Source of the DNA: Pseudonocardia ammonioxydans
Lineage (GTDB): Bacteria > Actinomycetota > Actinomycetes > Mycobacteriales > Pseudonocardiaceae
Assembly: GCF_900115005.1 (NCBI RefSeq)
Contig: NZ_FOUY01000004.1
Span: forward strand, 180,190 to 244,189
Length of the DNA: 64,000 bases
Direction of reading: 5' to 3'
Position numbers and translations under genes: made by a program. Each line of letters starts with the position of its first letter. Position 1 is the first letter of the stretch. The notes beneath the pieces are model-generated. The model ran no database searches. It was not told the DNA's origin and saw nothing but the letters and a program-made list of their open reading frames with translations. Below are positions 1 through 8,119 of this stretch, piece by piece.

Positions 1-42
1 CTGCCGGACGAGGGTGCCGAGTGCACCCTGGCCCCGGCCTGA
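1..42 (+). CDS. 3' tail of an upstream gene (partial)
   Basis: The first 14 codons are open and end in TGA at 40-42, giving a C-terminal tail LPDEGAECTLAPA. The gene begins outside the window. The following 84 bases lead into the glnA2 promoter, so this is most simply the end of a co-directional upstream gene. The tail is too short to assign a family, and the same reading could be chance. Confidence 0.4.
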   Translation: MPDEGAECTLAPA

Positions 43-113
43 TCCGAGCGTGCCGGGGTGTGCGGGCCGGGCCGCCCGCACACCCCGGATACAGTCCCGT
101 AACACGGGCTTCC

Positions 114-119
114 TAGGCT
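114..119 (+). promoter_or_regulatory. -10 element of glnA2 (leaderless)
   Basis: TAGGCT lies exactly 7 nt before the ATG at 127, and there is no Shine-Dalgarno sequence between them. The predicted transcription start therefore falls on or next to the start codon, as for leaderless actinobacterial mRNAs. The same arrangement recurs at many genes in this window. Confidence 0.65.
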
Positions 120-126
120 CCGCCGC

Positions 127-1467
127 ATGGACCGCCAGCAGGAGTTCGTCCTCCGCACGCTCGAGGAGCGCGACATCCGTTTCGTCCGTCTGTGGTTCAC
201 GGACGTGCTCGGCTACCTCAAGTCGGTGGCCATCGCGCCGGCCGAGCTGGAGGGTGCCTTCGCGGAGGGCATCGGCTTCGACGGCTCGGCCATCGAGGGC
301 TTCGCCCGGGTCTACGAGTCGGACATGGTGGCCAAGCCCGACCCGTCGACGTTCCAGGTGCTGCCGTGGGAGTCCGGCGGGGAGCACTACTCGGCGCGGA
401 TGTTCTGTGACATCGCGATGCCGGACGGGTCGCCGTCCTGGGCGGACCCGCGGCACGTGCTGACCCGCGCGCTGAACAAGGCGGGCGAGGCCGGGTTCAC
501 CTGCTACGTGCACCCCGAGATCGAGTTCTACCTGCTCAAGAACCTGCCCGACGACGGCTCCCGGCCGATCCCGGCCGACTCCGGCGGCTACTTCGACCAG
601 GCCAGCCACGACGTCGCACCGCACTTCCGGCGCAACACCATCGAGACGCTCGAGTCGATGGGCATCTCGGTGGAGTTCAGCCACCACGAGGGCGGCCCCG
701 GCCAGCAGGAGATCGACCTGCGCTACGCCGACGCGCTGACCATGGCCGACAACCTCATGACGTTCCGCTACGTCGTGAAGGAGGTCGCGCTGACCCAGGG
801 CGTGCGCGCGTCGTTCATGCCCAAGCCGTTCTCCGAGCACCCCGGCTCGGCGATGCACACGCACTTCTCGCTGTTCGAGGGCGACACCAACGCCTTCTAC
901 GCCCCCGACGACCCGTACGAGCTGTCCGCGACCGGCAAGGCGTTCGTGGCCGGCGTGCTGCGGCACGCGCGGGAGATCACCGCGGTCACCAACCAGTGGG
1001 TCAACTCCTACAAGCGGCTGATCACCGGCGGCGAGGCCCCGACGGCGGTGTCCTGGGGGCACGCGAACCGGTCCGCGCTGGTCCGGGTGCCGATGTACTC
1101 GCCGGGCAAGTCGTCCTCGCGCCGGGTCGAGGTCCGGACCCTGGACTCGGCCTGCAACCCGTACCTGGCCTACGCGGTGATCCTGGGCGCCGGGCTGACC
1201 GGGATCAAGAAGGGCTACGAGCTGCCGCCGGCGACCGAGGACGACGTCTGGGCCCTCACCGACACCGAGCGCAAGGCGCTGGGCTACGAGCTGCTGCCGC
1301 AGAACCTGACCGAGGCGCTCGACCTCATGGAGCGCTCCGAGCTGGTCGCCGAGTACCTCGGTGAGCACGTCTTCGACTTCTTCCTGCGGAACAAGCGCGC
1401 CGAGTGGGACGCCTACCGCCGCAACGTGACCCCGCACGAGCTGGCCACCTACCTGCCGGTGCTGTAG
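127..1467 (+). CDS. glnA2: Glutamine synthetase, GlnA2-type (446 aa)
   Basis: ATP-dependent ligation of ammonia to glutamate in the cytosol. The 446-aa protein begins MDRQQEFVLRTLEERDI and tracks mycobacterial GlnA2 closely over its whole length. GSI landmarks are visible: the PEIEFYL metal/glutamate region near residue 135, a central HTHFS segment and the ANRSALVR active-site region. A tyrosine is present in GYELPP near residue 364, but the DLY adenylylation context seen in the second synthetase of this window is absent, so control by GlnE is uncertain. It is transcribed with the cupin gene 10 bp downstream. The order glnA2-glnE-glnA1 is conserved in actinomycetes. The start is chosen from the -10 box 7 nt upstream and from homology. 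Confidence 0.95.
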   Translation: MDRQQEFVLRTLEERDIRFVRLWFTDVLGYLKSVAIAPAELEGAFAEGIGFDGSAIEGFARVYESDMVAKPDPSTFQVLPWESGGEHYSARMFCDIAMPDGSPSWADPRHVLTRALNKAGEAGFTCYVHPEIEFYLLKNLPDDGSRPIPADSGGYFDQASHDVAPHFRRNTIETLESMGISVEFSHHEGGPGQQEIDLRYADALTMADNLMTFRYVVKEVALTQGVRASFMPKPFSEHPGSAMHTHFSLFEGDTNAFYAPDDPYELSATGKAFVAGVLRHAREITAVTNQWVNSYKRLITGGEAPTAVSWGHANRSALVRVPMYSPGKSSSRRVEVRTLDSACNPYLAYAVILGAGLTGIKKGYELPPATEDDVWALTDTERKALGYELLPQNLTEALDLMERSELVAEYLGEHVFDFFLRNKRAEWDAYRRNVTPHELATYLPVL

Positions 1468-1477
1468 GAACACAGAC

Positions 1478-1960
1478 GTGTTCGACGGCGACGAGATCAT
1501 TCTGGGGCCCCTCCCGAAGGGCATCACGCGGGCGGGCGAGGGCCAGTACCGGCGGGTGTGGAACGTGCTGGGCCACACCTACTGGGCGAAGGCGGTCAGC
1601 GAGTCCAGCTTCGCGTTCGAGACCCTGGACCCGCCCGGTACCGGCGTCCCCCCGCACGTGCACCCGACCCAGGACGAGCACATCCACGTGCTCGACGGCG
1701 TGTTCACGCTCTACCTGGACGGGCAGTGGGAGAAGGCCGGGCCGGGGGACACCGTGCTCATGCCGAAGGGGCTGCCGCACGCGTACTACAACCGCGAGGA
1801 GGGCGACGCCCGGGCACTGTTCTGGGTGAGCCCCGCCGGCCGGCTGGCCCGGCTGTTCGACCACCTGCACGACCTGACCGACCCGGCCGAGGTCGTCCGT
1901 GTGTCGGCCCAGCACGACGTCGAGTTCCTCCCGCCCGGAACGGTCCCCGGCGCGGACTGA
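1478..1960 (+). CDS. Cupin-domain protein
   Basis: A 160-aa single-domain cupin. The first metal-binding motif appears as HVHPTQDEHIHVLDG near residues 60-75 and the second-motif histidine as LPHAYY near residue 102, so a mononuclear metal site in a beta-barrel is likely. The GTG start lies 10 bp after the glnA2 stop with only a weak AGGAA upstream, which indicates co-transcription with glnA2 and perhaps translational coupling. No substrate can be inferred; small cupins like this may be enzymes or sugar- or metal-binding regulators. A terminator hairpin follows at 1996-2021, and this hairpin is also the first unit of the repeat array. Confidence 0.85.
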   Translation: MFDGDEIILGPLPKGITRAGEGQYRRVWNVLGHTYWAKAVSESSFAFETLDPPGTGVPPHVHPTQDEHIHVLDGVFTLYLDGQWEKAGPGDTVLMPKGLPHAYYNREEGDARALFWVSPAGRLARLFDHLHDLTDPAEVVRVSAQHDVEFLPPGTVPGAD

Positions 1961-1983
1961 GGCACGTCCCGCCCGCTCAGGTT

Positions 1984-2656
1984 CTCGATCTGCACGCTCC
2001 CGCCCGATCGAGGGCGGGAGCAGCAGGCCCGAGTCCCGGGGCGCTCGAGCCTCGAGAAGCAGCACCGGACCCGGCACGGTCGCGCCCCCGGCGCGGTGGT
2101 GGAGCGGCACGCTCACCCGCCCCGCCGAGGGCGGAATCGTGCAGCTCGCCGGGCCCGGGGGCGTCGATCTGCACGTTCCCGCCCCGGGGAGGGCGACAAC
2201 GCGCGACTGACCTGGTCCGGGGAGCCGACCTGCACGTTCCCGCCCCGTGGAGGGCGACAGCGTGCGCCTCGCCCGGTCCGAGGATGTCGATCTGCACGCC
2301 TGTGTCCGTGAGAGGGCGACAGCGTGCGCCTCGCCTGGCCCGGCGTATCGATCTGCGCGCTCCCGCCCCGGCACGGCCTGAAGGCGTCGCCCGCCCGGCC
2401 AAGGGTGCCGATCTGGGCTCCGGTGTTCGTGCGAGAGGCGACAGCGTGCGCCTCGCTCGGTTCGGGTGCGTCGATCTGCACGTTCCCGCCGCGAGGAGGG
2501 CGTCAGCGTGCGCCTCGCTCGGTTCGGGTGCGTCGATCTGCGCGCTCCTGCCCCGTGGAGGGCGACAGCGCGCAAGTCACCAGGTCCGCGGGCGTTGATC
2601 ACCACGGTCCCGCCCCGTGGAGGGCGACAATGTGCGCCTCGCCCGCCCGCCCGCGG
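1984..2656 (+). repeat. Tandem array 1 of ~62-bp hairpin-forming repeats
   Basis: About ten degenerate units fill the space between the convergent cupin and monooxygenase genes. Clear unit starts (TCGATCTGCACG-like) lie at about 2163, 2224, 2286, 2347, 2406, 2470, 2532 and 2594, giving spacings of 59-64 bp. Within a unit GCACG pairs with CGTGC and CGCCC pairs with GGGCG, separated by two facing 4-nt internal loops and capped by a 6-nt loop such as CGTGGA. The 62-bp period is not a multiple of three and long reading frames occur on both strands, so it is not coding. The same family in the opposite orientation forms the array at 41690-42290. Confidence 0.85.
1996..2021 (+). terminator. Hairpin terminator of the glnA2-cupin unit
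   Basis: GCTCCCGCCC and GGGCGGGAGC form a perfect 10-bp stem with a 6-nt loop, 35 bp after the cupin stop. There is no T-tract, which is usual in high-GC actinomycetes. It occupies the hairpin position of the first 62-bp repeat unit. Confidence 0.6.
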
Positions 2657-2669
2657 GCACTGACCGAAT

Positions 2670-2703
2670 GTCACGTGAGTGCTCCGGCCGGGGCACCTGT
2701 GTG
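2670..2703 (+). repeat. 34-bp flank motif of repeat array 1
   Basis: This block starts GTCACGTGAG and ends GCACCTGTGTG. It matches 30 of 34 positions with the reverse complement of 42312-42345 at the edge of array 2. It contains the palindrome TCACGTGA and a near-palindrome, GTGCTCCGG followed by CCGGGGCAC. Its function is unknown; its recurrence beside both arrays suggests it belongs to the same module. Confidence 0.7.
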
Positions 2704-2749
2704 ACTCTCGATGACCAACCGGAGGCGCGGGAGGTGGGTCCGGCAGGGC

Positions 2750-3973
2750 TCAGGAGCGGCGGACCTGCTCCGGGGCGTTCCCGGCGGCCCGGTGGTAGCC
2801 GGAGAAGACCGCGTCGAGCTCGTCGTCGGTGATCACGTCGGCGAGCCGGTCGAACCCGTCCGGGGCACGCCGCTCCACCTCGTCGATCACCTGCTCGGGC
2901 CCGCCGACGCGGTTGCGGAGCACGACGTCGGAGGTGATCGGCAGCCGCTCGTCCTGGTACGCGGTCAGTGCGGCCTCGCCGCCGGCGCCCGCGGCGAGGT
3001 GGCGGGCCAGCGCGTCGGCGTCGAGGATCGCCTGCCCGGCACCGTTGGAACCCATCGGGAACATCGGGTGGGCCGCGTCGCCGAGCAGGGTGGTGCGGCC
3101 CCGTGTCCAGTACGGCAGCGGGTCCCGGTCGCACATCGGGAACTCGTAGGACTCGGCCGTCGCACCGATCAGCGCGTGGTGGTCGACCTCGGTGAGCGAG
3201 AACCGGTGCGCGTGCCGGGCCGGGTCGGCGGGGTCGGCGAGCCGGGCCCAGTCCTGGCGCTGGGGCGGCGGGTCCCCGTCGGCGCCGGTGCGGATGCAGA
3301 CCGCCCAGTTGGTCAGTACCGAGCCCGGCCGGGCGCCCGGACCGATCGGGTAGATCACGAGCTTCGCGTCGTTGCCGCCCGCGACGATCATCGACCGGCC
3401 GCCGCGGAAGGCGGGCCAGTCGGTGGCACCGCGCCACATCGCGACGCCGTTCCAGCGCGGTGGGCCCTCGTCGGGGAACAGCCGGTCCCGCACGACGGAG
3501 TGGATGCCGTCGGCGCCGACCAGCACGTCCGCCTCGACGACCTCGCCGGAGGCGAGCGTGGCCCGCGCCCGCTCGGGATCCACCGCGGTGACCCGGGCAC
3601 CGGTGCGCACGGCGTCCGGGCCGAGCCGGTCGAGCACCGCATCGAGCAGCATCCGCTGCAGCTGCCCGCGGTGGCAGGCGACCTGCGGCAGGTCGAAGCC
3701 CGCGTCGAGACCGACCGGGCGGCGCAGCACCGGCATGCCGAGCCGGTGTGCGTAGGTCATCTCCGCGGTCCGCACGCCGATCGTGGCCAGCGACTCGAGC
3801 ACGCCGAGCTCGTCGAGCACCCGGCCGGCGTGCGGCAGCACGTTCAGCCCGACGCCGAGCTCGCGCCGCCCCGACCCCTGCTCGAGCACCGTCACACCGA
3901 TCCCGCGCCGGTGCAGCGCCAGCGCGGTGACCAGCCCCCCGATCCCGCCGCCGACGATCGCCACGTCCGACAT
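2750..3973 (-). CDS. FAD-dependent aromatic-type monooxygenase
   Basis: A 407-aa group A flavoprotein monooxygenase of the salicylate/3-hydroxybenzoate hydroxylase type. It shows the N-terminal dinucleotide fold GGGIGGL (residues 8-14), the NAD(P)H/FAD motif GADGIHS near 160 and the FAD ribityl motif LLGDAAHPM near 290. It would use NAD(P)H and O2 to hydroxylate a small, probably aromatic, substrate in the cytosol. The start is the ATG preceded by AAGGGGG. It is divergent from glnE and convergent with the cupin gene across array 1. No aromatic-degradation genes are adjacent, so the substrate is unknown. Confidence 0.85.
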   Translation of the reverse strand: MSDVAIVGGGIGGLVTALALHRRGIGVTVLEQGSGRRELGVGLNVLPHAGRVLDELGVLESLATIGVRTAEMTYAHRLGMPVLRRPVGLDAGFDLPQVACHRGQLQRMLLDAVLDRLGPDAVRTGARVTAVDPERARATLASGEVVEADVLVGADGIHSVVRDRLFPDEGPPRWNGVAMWRGATDWPAFRGGRSMIVAGGNDAKLVIYPIGPGARPGSVLTNWAVCIRTGADGDPPPQRQDWARLADPADPARHAHRFSLTEVDHHALIGATAESYEFPMCDRDPLPYWTRGRTTLLGDAAHPMFPMGSNGAGQAILDADALARHLAAGAGGEAALTAYQDERLPITSDVVLRNRVGGPEQVIDEVERRAPDGFDRLADVITDDELDAVFSGYHRAAGNAPEQVRRS

Positions 3974-4073
3974 CCGGCCCCCTTCGTCCTGTGCCGCTGC
4001 GAGCCTGCCGGGCGCCGTCCACGATCGACAACCCCATTCGGCGTACCGGCGGAGGGGACCGTGACCGGTACGG

Positions 4074-4079
4074 CAGGAT
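4074..4079 (+). promoter_or_regulatory. -10 element of glnE (leaderless)
   Basis: CAGGAT lies 6 nt before the GTG at 4086, which is followed at once by an in-frame ATG. No Shine-Dalgarno sequence is placed for either codon. Confidence 0.45.
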
Positions 4080-4085
4080 CGAGGG

Positions 4086-7000
4086 GTGATGGATCGGCGC
4101 ACGGGGACCTCACCGGCCCGGCTGGGGCTGACCGGCCCCGACGCGACCACGACGCTGCGCGCGCTCGGCTGGTGGGCCGACGACGCCCCGGCGCCCGGTT
4201 GCGAGGAGATCATGTGGGCGCTGGCACGCAGCCCCGACCAGGACCTGGCGCTGCGTGCGGTCGAGCGGCTGTCCCGGACCGCGCCGTGGCCCGAGATCGA
4301 TGCCGCCCTGCGCACCGACCGGGGACTGCGCGGCCGGCTGCTCGCCACCCTCGGGGCGTCCACCGCGCTGGGCGATCATCTGATCAGCCACCCGGACCGG
4401 TGGCTGCTGCTCGCCGACACCCCGGAGCGGCACGACCCGCCGCCGGACCTGGCGCGGCGCTCGGCCAACCTGCTGCGCGCGGTCGGCGCCGACCCGGACG
4501 CGCCGGCGCCGGGCACCGCCGACGGTGCCCGGGCCGGCCTGACCGGACCGGAGGCCGTCGCGGCGCTGCGCACCGCCTACCGCGACGAGCTGCTCGGGCT
4601 CGCCTCCGCCGACCTCGCCGCCGTCGGGGACCCGGAACTGCCGGTGATGGAGGTCGACGACGTCGCCGCCCAGCTCGCCGACCTGGCCGAGGCCGCGCTG
4701 TCCGCGGCGCTGGCCGTGGCCGCCGCCGAGCAGGACCCGCCGGACGAGCTGCGCCTGGCGGTCATCGGCATGGGCAAGTGCGGCGGGCGCGAGCTCAACT
4801 ACGTCTCCGACGTCGACGTCGTCTTCGTCGCCGAACCCGGCGGCGAGCTGACGGCCCCGGCGGCCAAGCTCGCGGCGCGGGTCATGCGGGTGGCCGGCGA
4901 GGCCTGCTTCGAGGTCGACGCCAACCTGCGCCCGGAGGGGCGGCACGGCTCGCTCGTGCGCACCCTCGAGGGGCATCTCACCTACTACCGCCGGTGGGCC
5001 AAGACCTGGGAGTTCCAGGCGCTGCTCAAGGCGCGCCCGATCGCCGGCGACCGCGAGCTCGGCGACGCCTACATCGAAGCGCTCTCACCGATGGTCTGGC
5101 AGGCCGCCACGCGCGACGACTTCGTCGCCGACGTGCAGGCCATGCGCGCCCGGGTGATCGAGAACATCCCGACCGAGCAGCGTGAACGCGAGCTCAAGCT
5201 CGGGCGCGGCGGGCTGCGCGACGTCGAGTTCGCCGTCCAGCTGCTGCAGCTGGTGCACGGGCGCAGCGACGACACGCTGCGCTCCGGCAACACCCTGGTC
5301 GCGCTGAGCGCGCTCAGCGCGCGCGGCTACGTGGGCCGCGACGACGGCGCCAACCTGGCCGCGTCCTACCGCTTCCTGCGGCTGCTCGAGCACCGGCTCC
5401 AGCTGCAGCGGCTGCGGCGCACCCACCTGCTCCCGGCCGCGGACGACACCGACGCGCTGCGCTGGCTGGCCCGCTCGGCGCGGATCCGCCCGGACGGCCG
5501 GCGCGACGTGGTCGGCGTGCTCGTCGCCGAGTGGCAGCGCAACGCCCGGCGGGTCACCCGGCTGCACGAGAAGCTGTTCTACCGGCCGCTGCTCGCCGCG
5601 GTGTCGCGGCTGGCGGGGGAGGAGGCCGATGCGGTCCTGTCCCCGGACGCGGCGAAGGAACGGCTCAAGGCACTCGGCTGGGCCTCCCCGGAGGGCGCGC
5701 TCGGGCACCTGCGCGGGCTGACCGGCGGGGTCTCGCGGGCGGCGTCGATCCAGCGTGCGCTGCTGCCGGTGCTGCTCGACGAGCTGTCGCACAGCCCCGA
5801 CCCGGACCGCGGGCTGCTGGCCTACCGGCGGGTGTCCGAGGCGCTGGCCTCGACGCCGTGGTATCTGCGGCTGCTGCGCGACGAGGGCGCGGTCGCGCAG
5901 CGCCTGATGACGCTGCTCGGGACGTCCGCGCTGGTCCCGGACCTGCTGCAGCGGGCGCCCGAGGTGCTGCGGATGCTCGCCACGTCCTCCGGGGTGCAGA
6001 GCCCGGAGCTGACCCGGGACCCGGCCGAGGTGTCGGTGGCGCTGCGCACGACCGTGGCCCGGCAGTCGACCCCGGAGGCCGCGGCCGCGTCGGCGCGCTC
6101 GTACCGGCGGCACGAGATGCTGCGGATCGCCTGCGCCGACCTGCTCGGGATGCTCGAGGTCGACGAGGTCTGCGAGGCGCTGAACTCGGTCAACGAGGCG
6201 GTCCTGGCCGCGACGCTGGACGCGGTGCTGCGGGCCGAGGAGGACCGGCTCGCGACCGTCGCGGTGATCGGCATGGGCCGGTTCGGCGGCGGCGAGTCCA
6301 GCTACGGCAGCGACGCCGACGTGATGTATGTGTGCACCCCGGCCGAGGGGGTCGACGACCACACGGCCGTCAAGTGGTCGACGCGGGTGGTCGAGCGGGT
6401 GCGGCGGCTGCTGGACTCGCCGAGCCCGGACCCGGCGCTGCCGGTCGACGCCGACCTGCGTCCCGAGGGCCGGTCGGGCCCGATGGTGCGGACGCTGGCG
6501 TCGTACCGGGAGTACTACGCCCGCTGGGGCGAGGTGTGGGAGTCCCAGGCGTTGCTGCGGGCCCGTCCGGTCGCCGGGGACCGGGCGCTGGGCCGCGAGT
6601 TCACCGCGCTGATCGACCCGATCCGGTACCCGGCCGACGGGATCTCCGCGTCCTCGGTCGCCGAGATCCGGCGGATCAAGGCGCGGGTCGACGCGGAGCG
6701 CCTGCCCCGCGGCGCGGACCGGTCCACACACACCAAGCTGGGTCACGGCGGGCTGGCCGACGTGGAGTGGACGGTCCAGCTGCTGCAGCTCGAGCACGCG
6801 GGTGCCGTGGCGGCGCTGCGCACGACCTCGACCCTCGGCGGCCTGCACGAGGCCGCCGAGGCCGGGCTCCTCCCCGAGGAGGACGCCCGCGAGCTGGAGG
6901 AGGGCTGGCGCACCGCCACCAGCGCCCGCAACTCGATCATGCTGGTGAAGGGCAGGCCCGGCGACCAGCTCCCGCGTTCGGGGCGGGAGCTGGCCGCCGT

Positions 7001-7121
7001 GGCCGCCGCCCTCGGGTACCCGGCGGGCGGGGACCCGGGCGAGTTCCTCGACGACTACCGGCGTATCACCCGGCGGGCCCGGCAGGTCGTCGAGCGGGTG
7101 TTTTATGGGTTTGGCTCGTGA
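4086..7121 (+). CDS. glnE: Bifunctional glutamine synthetase adenylyltransferase/deadenylase
   Basis: A 1011-aa enzyme that adds AMP to, and removes it from, the regulatory tyrosine of glutamine synthetase I, setting its activity to the nitrogen state. The two nucleotidyltransferase halves are seen as GMGKCGGRELNYVSDVD near residue 227 (deadenylylase half) and GMGRFGGGESSYGSDAD near 729 (adenylylase half); each is followed by the helical GlnE domain. The length fits actinobacterial GlnE. The final codons TTT TAT GGG TTT are AT-rich for this genome, and the stop codon lies inside a hairpin repeat shared with 40341-40386. That may have added the last three residues (FGS) after the usual VFYG ending. 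Its likely target, GlnA1, is encoded at 12762-14183. Confidence 0.96.
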   Translation: MMDRRTGTSPARLGLTGPDATTTLRALGWWADDAPAPGCEEIMWALARSPDQDLALRAVERLSRTAPWPEIDAALRTDRGLRGRLLATLGASTALGDHLISHPDRWLLLADTPERHDPPPDLARRSANLLRAVGADPDAPAPGTADGARAGLTGPEAVAALRTAYRDELLGLASADLAAVGDPELPVMEVDDVAAQLADLAEAALSAALAVAAAEQDPPDELRLAVIGMGKCGGRELNYVSDVDVVFVAEPGGELTAPAAKLAARVMRVAGEACFEVDANLRPEGRHGSLVRTLEGHLTYYRRWAKTWEFQALLKARPIAGDRELGDAYIEALSPMVWQAATRDDFVADVQAMRARVIENIPTEQRERELKLGRGGLRDVEFAVQLLQLVHGRSDDTLRSGNTLVALSALSARGYVGRDDGANLAASYRFLRLLEHRLQLQRLRRTHLLPAADDTDALRWLARSARIRPDGRRDVVGVLVAEWQRNARRVTRLHEKLFYRPLLAAVSRLAGEEADAVLSPDAAKERLKALGWASPEGALGHLRGLTGGVSRAASIQRALLPVLLDELSHSPDPDRGLLAYRRVSEALASTPWYLRLLRDEGAVAQRLMTLLGTSALVPDLLQRAPEVLRMLATSSGVQSPELTRDPAEVSVALRTTVARQSTPEAAAASARSYRRHEMLRIACADLLGMLEVDEVCEALNSVNEAVLAATLDAVLRAEEDRLATVAVIGMGRFGGGESSYGSDADVMYVCTPAEGVDDHTAVKWSTRVVERVRRLLDSPSPDPALPVDADLRPEGRSGPMVRTLASYREYYARWGEVWESQALLRARPVAGDRALGREFTALIDPIRYPADGISASSVAEIRRIKARVDAERLPRGADRSTHTKLGHGGLADVEWTVQLLQLEHAGAVAALRTTSTLGGLHEAAEAGLLPEEDARELEEGWRTATSARNSIMLVKGRPGDQLPRSGRELAAVAAALGYPAGGDPGEFLDDYRRITRRARQVVERVFYGFGS

Positions 7122-7160
7122 GTGGTTTTCGCGGCTCTGACCGCGTTAATCACGCACGGG
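7117..7160 (+). terminator. Hairpin between convergent glnE and merR genes
   Basis: The left arm CGTGAGTGGTTTTCGCGG pairs at about 14 of 18 positions with the right arm CCGCGTTAATCACGCACG. It spans the last bases of both convergent genes and could end both transcripts. The sequence is a diverged copy of the perfect hairpin at 40341-40386. Confidence 0.6.
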
Positions 7161-8082
7161 CGCGGAGCGCGGCGGCGAACCACTCGAAGGCCGGGACACC
7201 CGGCTCGCGGGTGGGCCAGCCGTTCAGCGTCCCGAGCAGCATCCAGTAGCGCTCGACCCGCCGGTCGGAGAACAGCTCGACGGTGTCCGCCGTGCGGGCG
7301 CGGGCCTCGGCGTCGAGCCCGGCGACGCCCGGGATGCGGTCCAGCACCGCGGCCGCCTCGGCGCTCGCCGGGTCGATCCCCGCGGCCAGCGCGGCACCGG
7401 CGTGCTCGCCGACCGCGCACGGGTCCGGGTACTGCTCCTGGTGCGCCGGCTCGGTGCTGCCGGCCACGGCCATCTCCCGTACCCGCGCCGTGAAGGCCGG
7501 GTCGCGGATCAGCTCGGCCAGCTCCACCCAGGCCGACACCTGCTCCGGGGTCGGGTCGTCGGGCAGCTCGGACGGCAGCGTCCGCATGCCGTCCGCGATG
7601 CCCGCACCCGGCGCCTGCGGGTCGGTGCCGGCGAAGGCCTCGGTGACGAACTCGTCGATCATGTTCTGGCGTTCGGCGGCCGACAGCCGCGCGAGGTCGT
7701 TCATCAGGGTCACGCTCCTCTCATCGGGTTCGGTCCCGGTCCGGGCCAGCAGCACGCACACCGCGCGCTGCGCCTTCAGCTCCCGGATCCGGCTCTCCAG
7801 GGCCCGTACGTGCGTCTGCGCGATCTCGCCGACCCCCCGTCGGCGGGACAGCACGGAACGCACGTCGTCCAGGCCCAGCCCCAGCTCGCGCAGGGTCCGG
7901 ACCAGGTCGAGCCGGGCCACGGCGGCCGCGTCGTAGACCCGGTGGCCCGAGCTGCTCCGGTCGGAGGGCACGAGGCCCTCGTCCGACCAGAAGCGGATCG
8001 TGCGCACCGGGACCCCGGTCCGCTGGGCCAGGCGGCCGATCGTCAGACGGACGGGGTGATCATGGTTCTGCGACGCGGTCAC
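7150..8082 (-). CDS. MerR-family transcriptional regulator
   Basis: A 310-aa regulator with an N-terminal winged helix-turn-helix of MerR type: TIGRLAQRTGVPVRTIRFW at about residues 14-32, then GHRVYDAAAVARL and the dimerisation helix. The long C-terminal half (from about 140) has no cysteine pattern for metal binding and may bind an organic ligand. The GTG start has a relaxed -10 box (GACGCT at 8089-8094) 6 nt upstream, so it is probably leaderless. It diverges from the flavin oxidoreductase at 8120 across a 37-bp gap, so autoregulation plus control of that gene is the simplest model. Confidence 0.88.
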   Translation of the reverse strand: MTASQNHDHPVRLTIGRLAQRTGVPVRTIRFWSDEGLVPSDRSSSGHRVYDAAAVARLDLVRTLRELGLGLDDVRSVLSRRRGVGEIAQTHVRALESRIRELKAQRAVCVLLARTGTEPDERSVTLMNDLARLSAAERQNMIDEFVTEAFAGTDPQAPGAGIADGMRTLPSELPDDPTPEQVSAWVELAELIRDPAFTARVREMAVAGSTEPAHQEQYPDPCAVGEHAGAALAAGIDPASAEAAAVLDRIPGVAGLDAEARARTADTVELFSDRRVERYWMLLGTLNGWPTREPGVPAFEWFAAALRARA

Positions 8083-8119
8083 GGGGACAGCGTCGGGGGT
8101 TCCAGTGGCTGGAGGTCAA

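Noticed and set aside
1558..2598. Long reading frames running through repeat array 1 on both strands
   Set aside because: They are products of GC-rich sequence lacking stops. The 62-bp period shifts frame every unit, the peptides are Arg/Ala/Pro-rich low complexity, and several frames overlap on both strands.
1984..2656. CRISPR array at either 62-bp repeat locus
   Set aside because: Similarity extends along the whole unit, there are no identical repeats with unique spacers of constant length, and there are no cas genes in the window.
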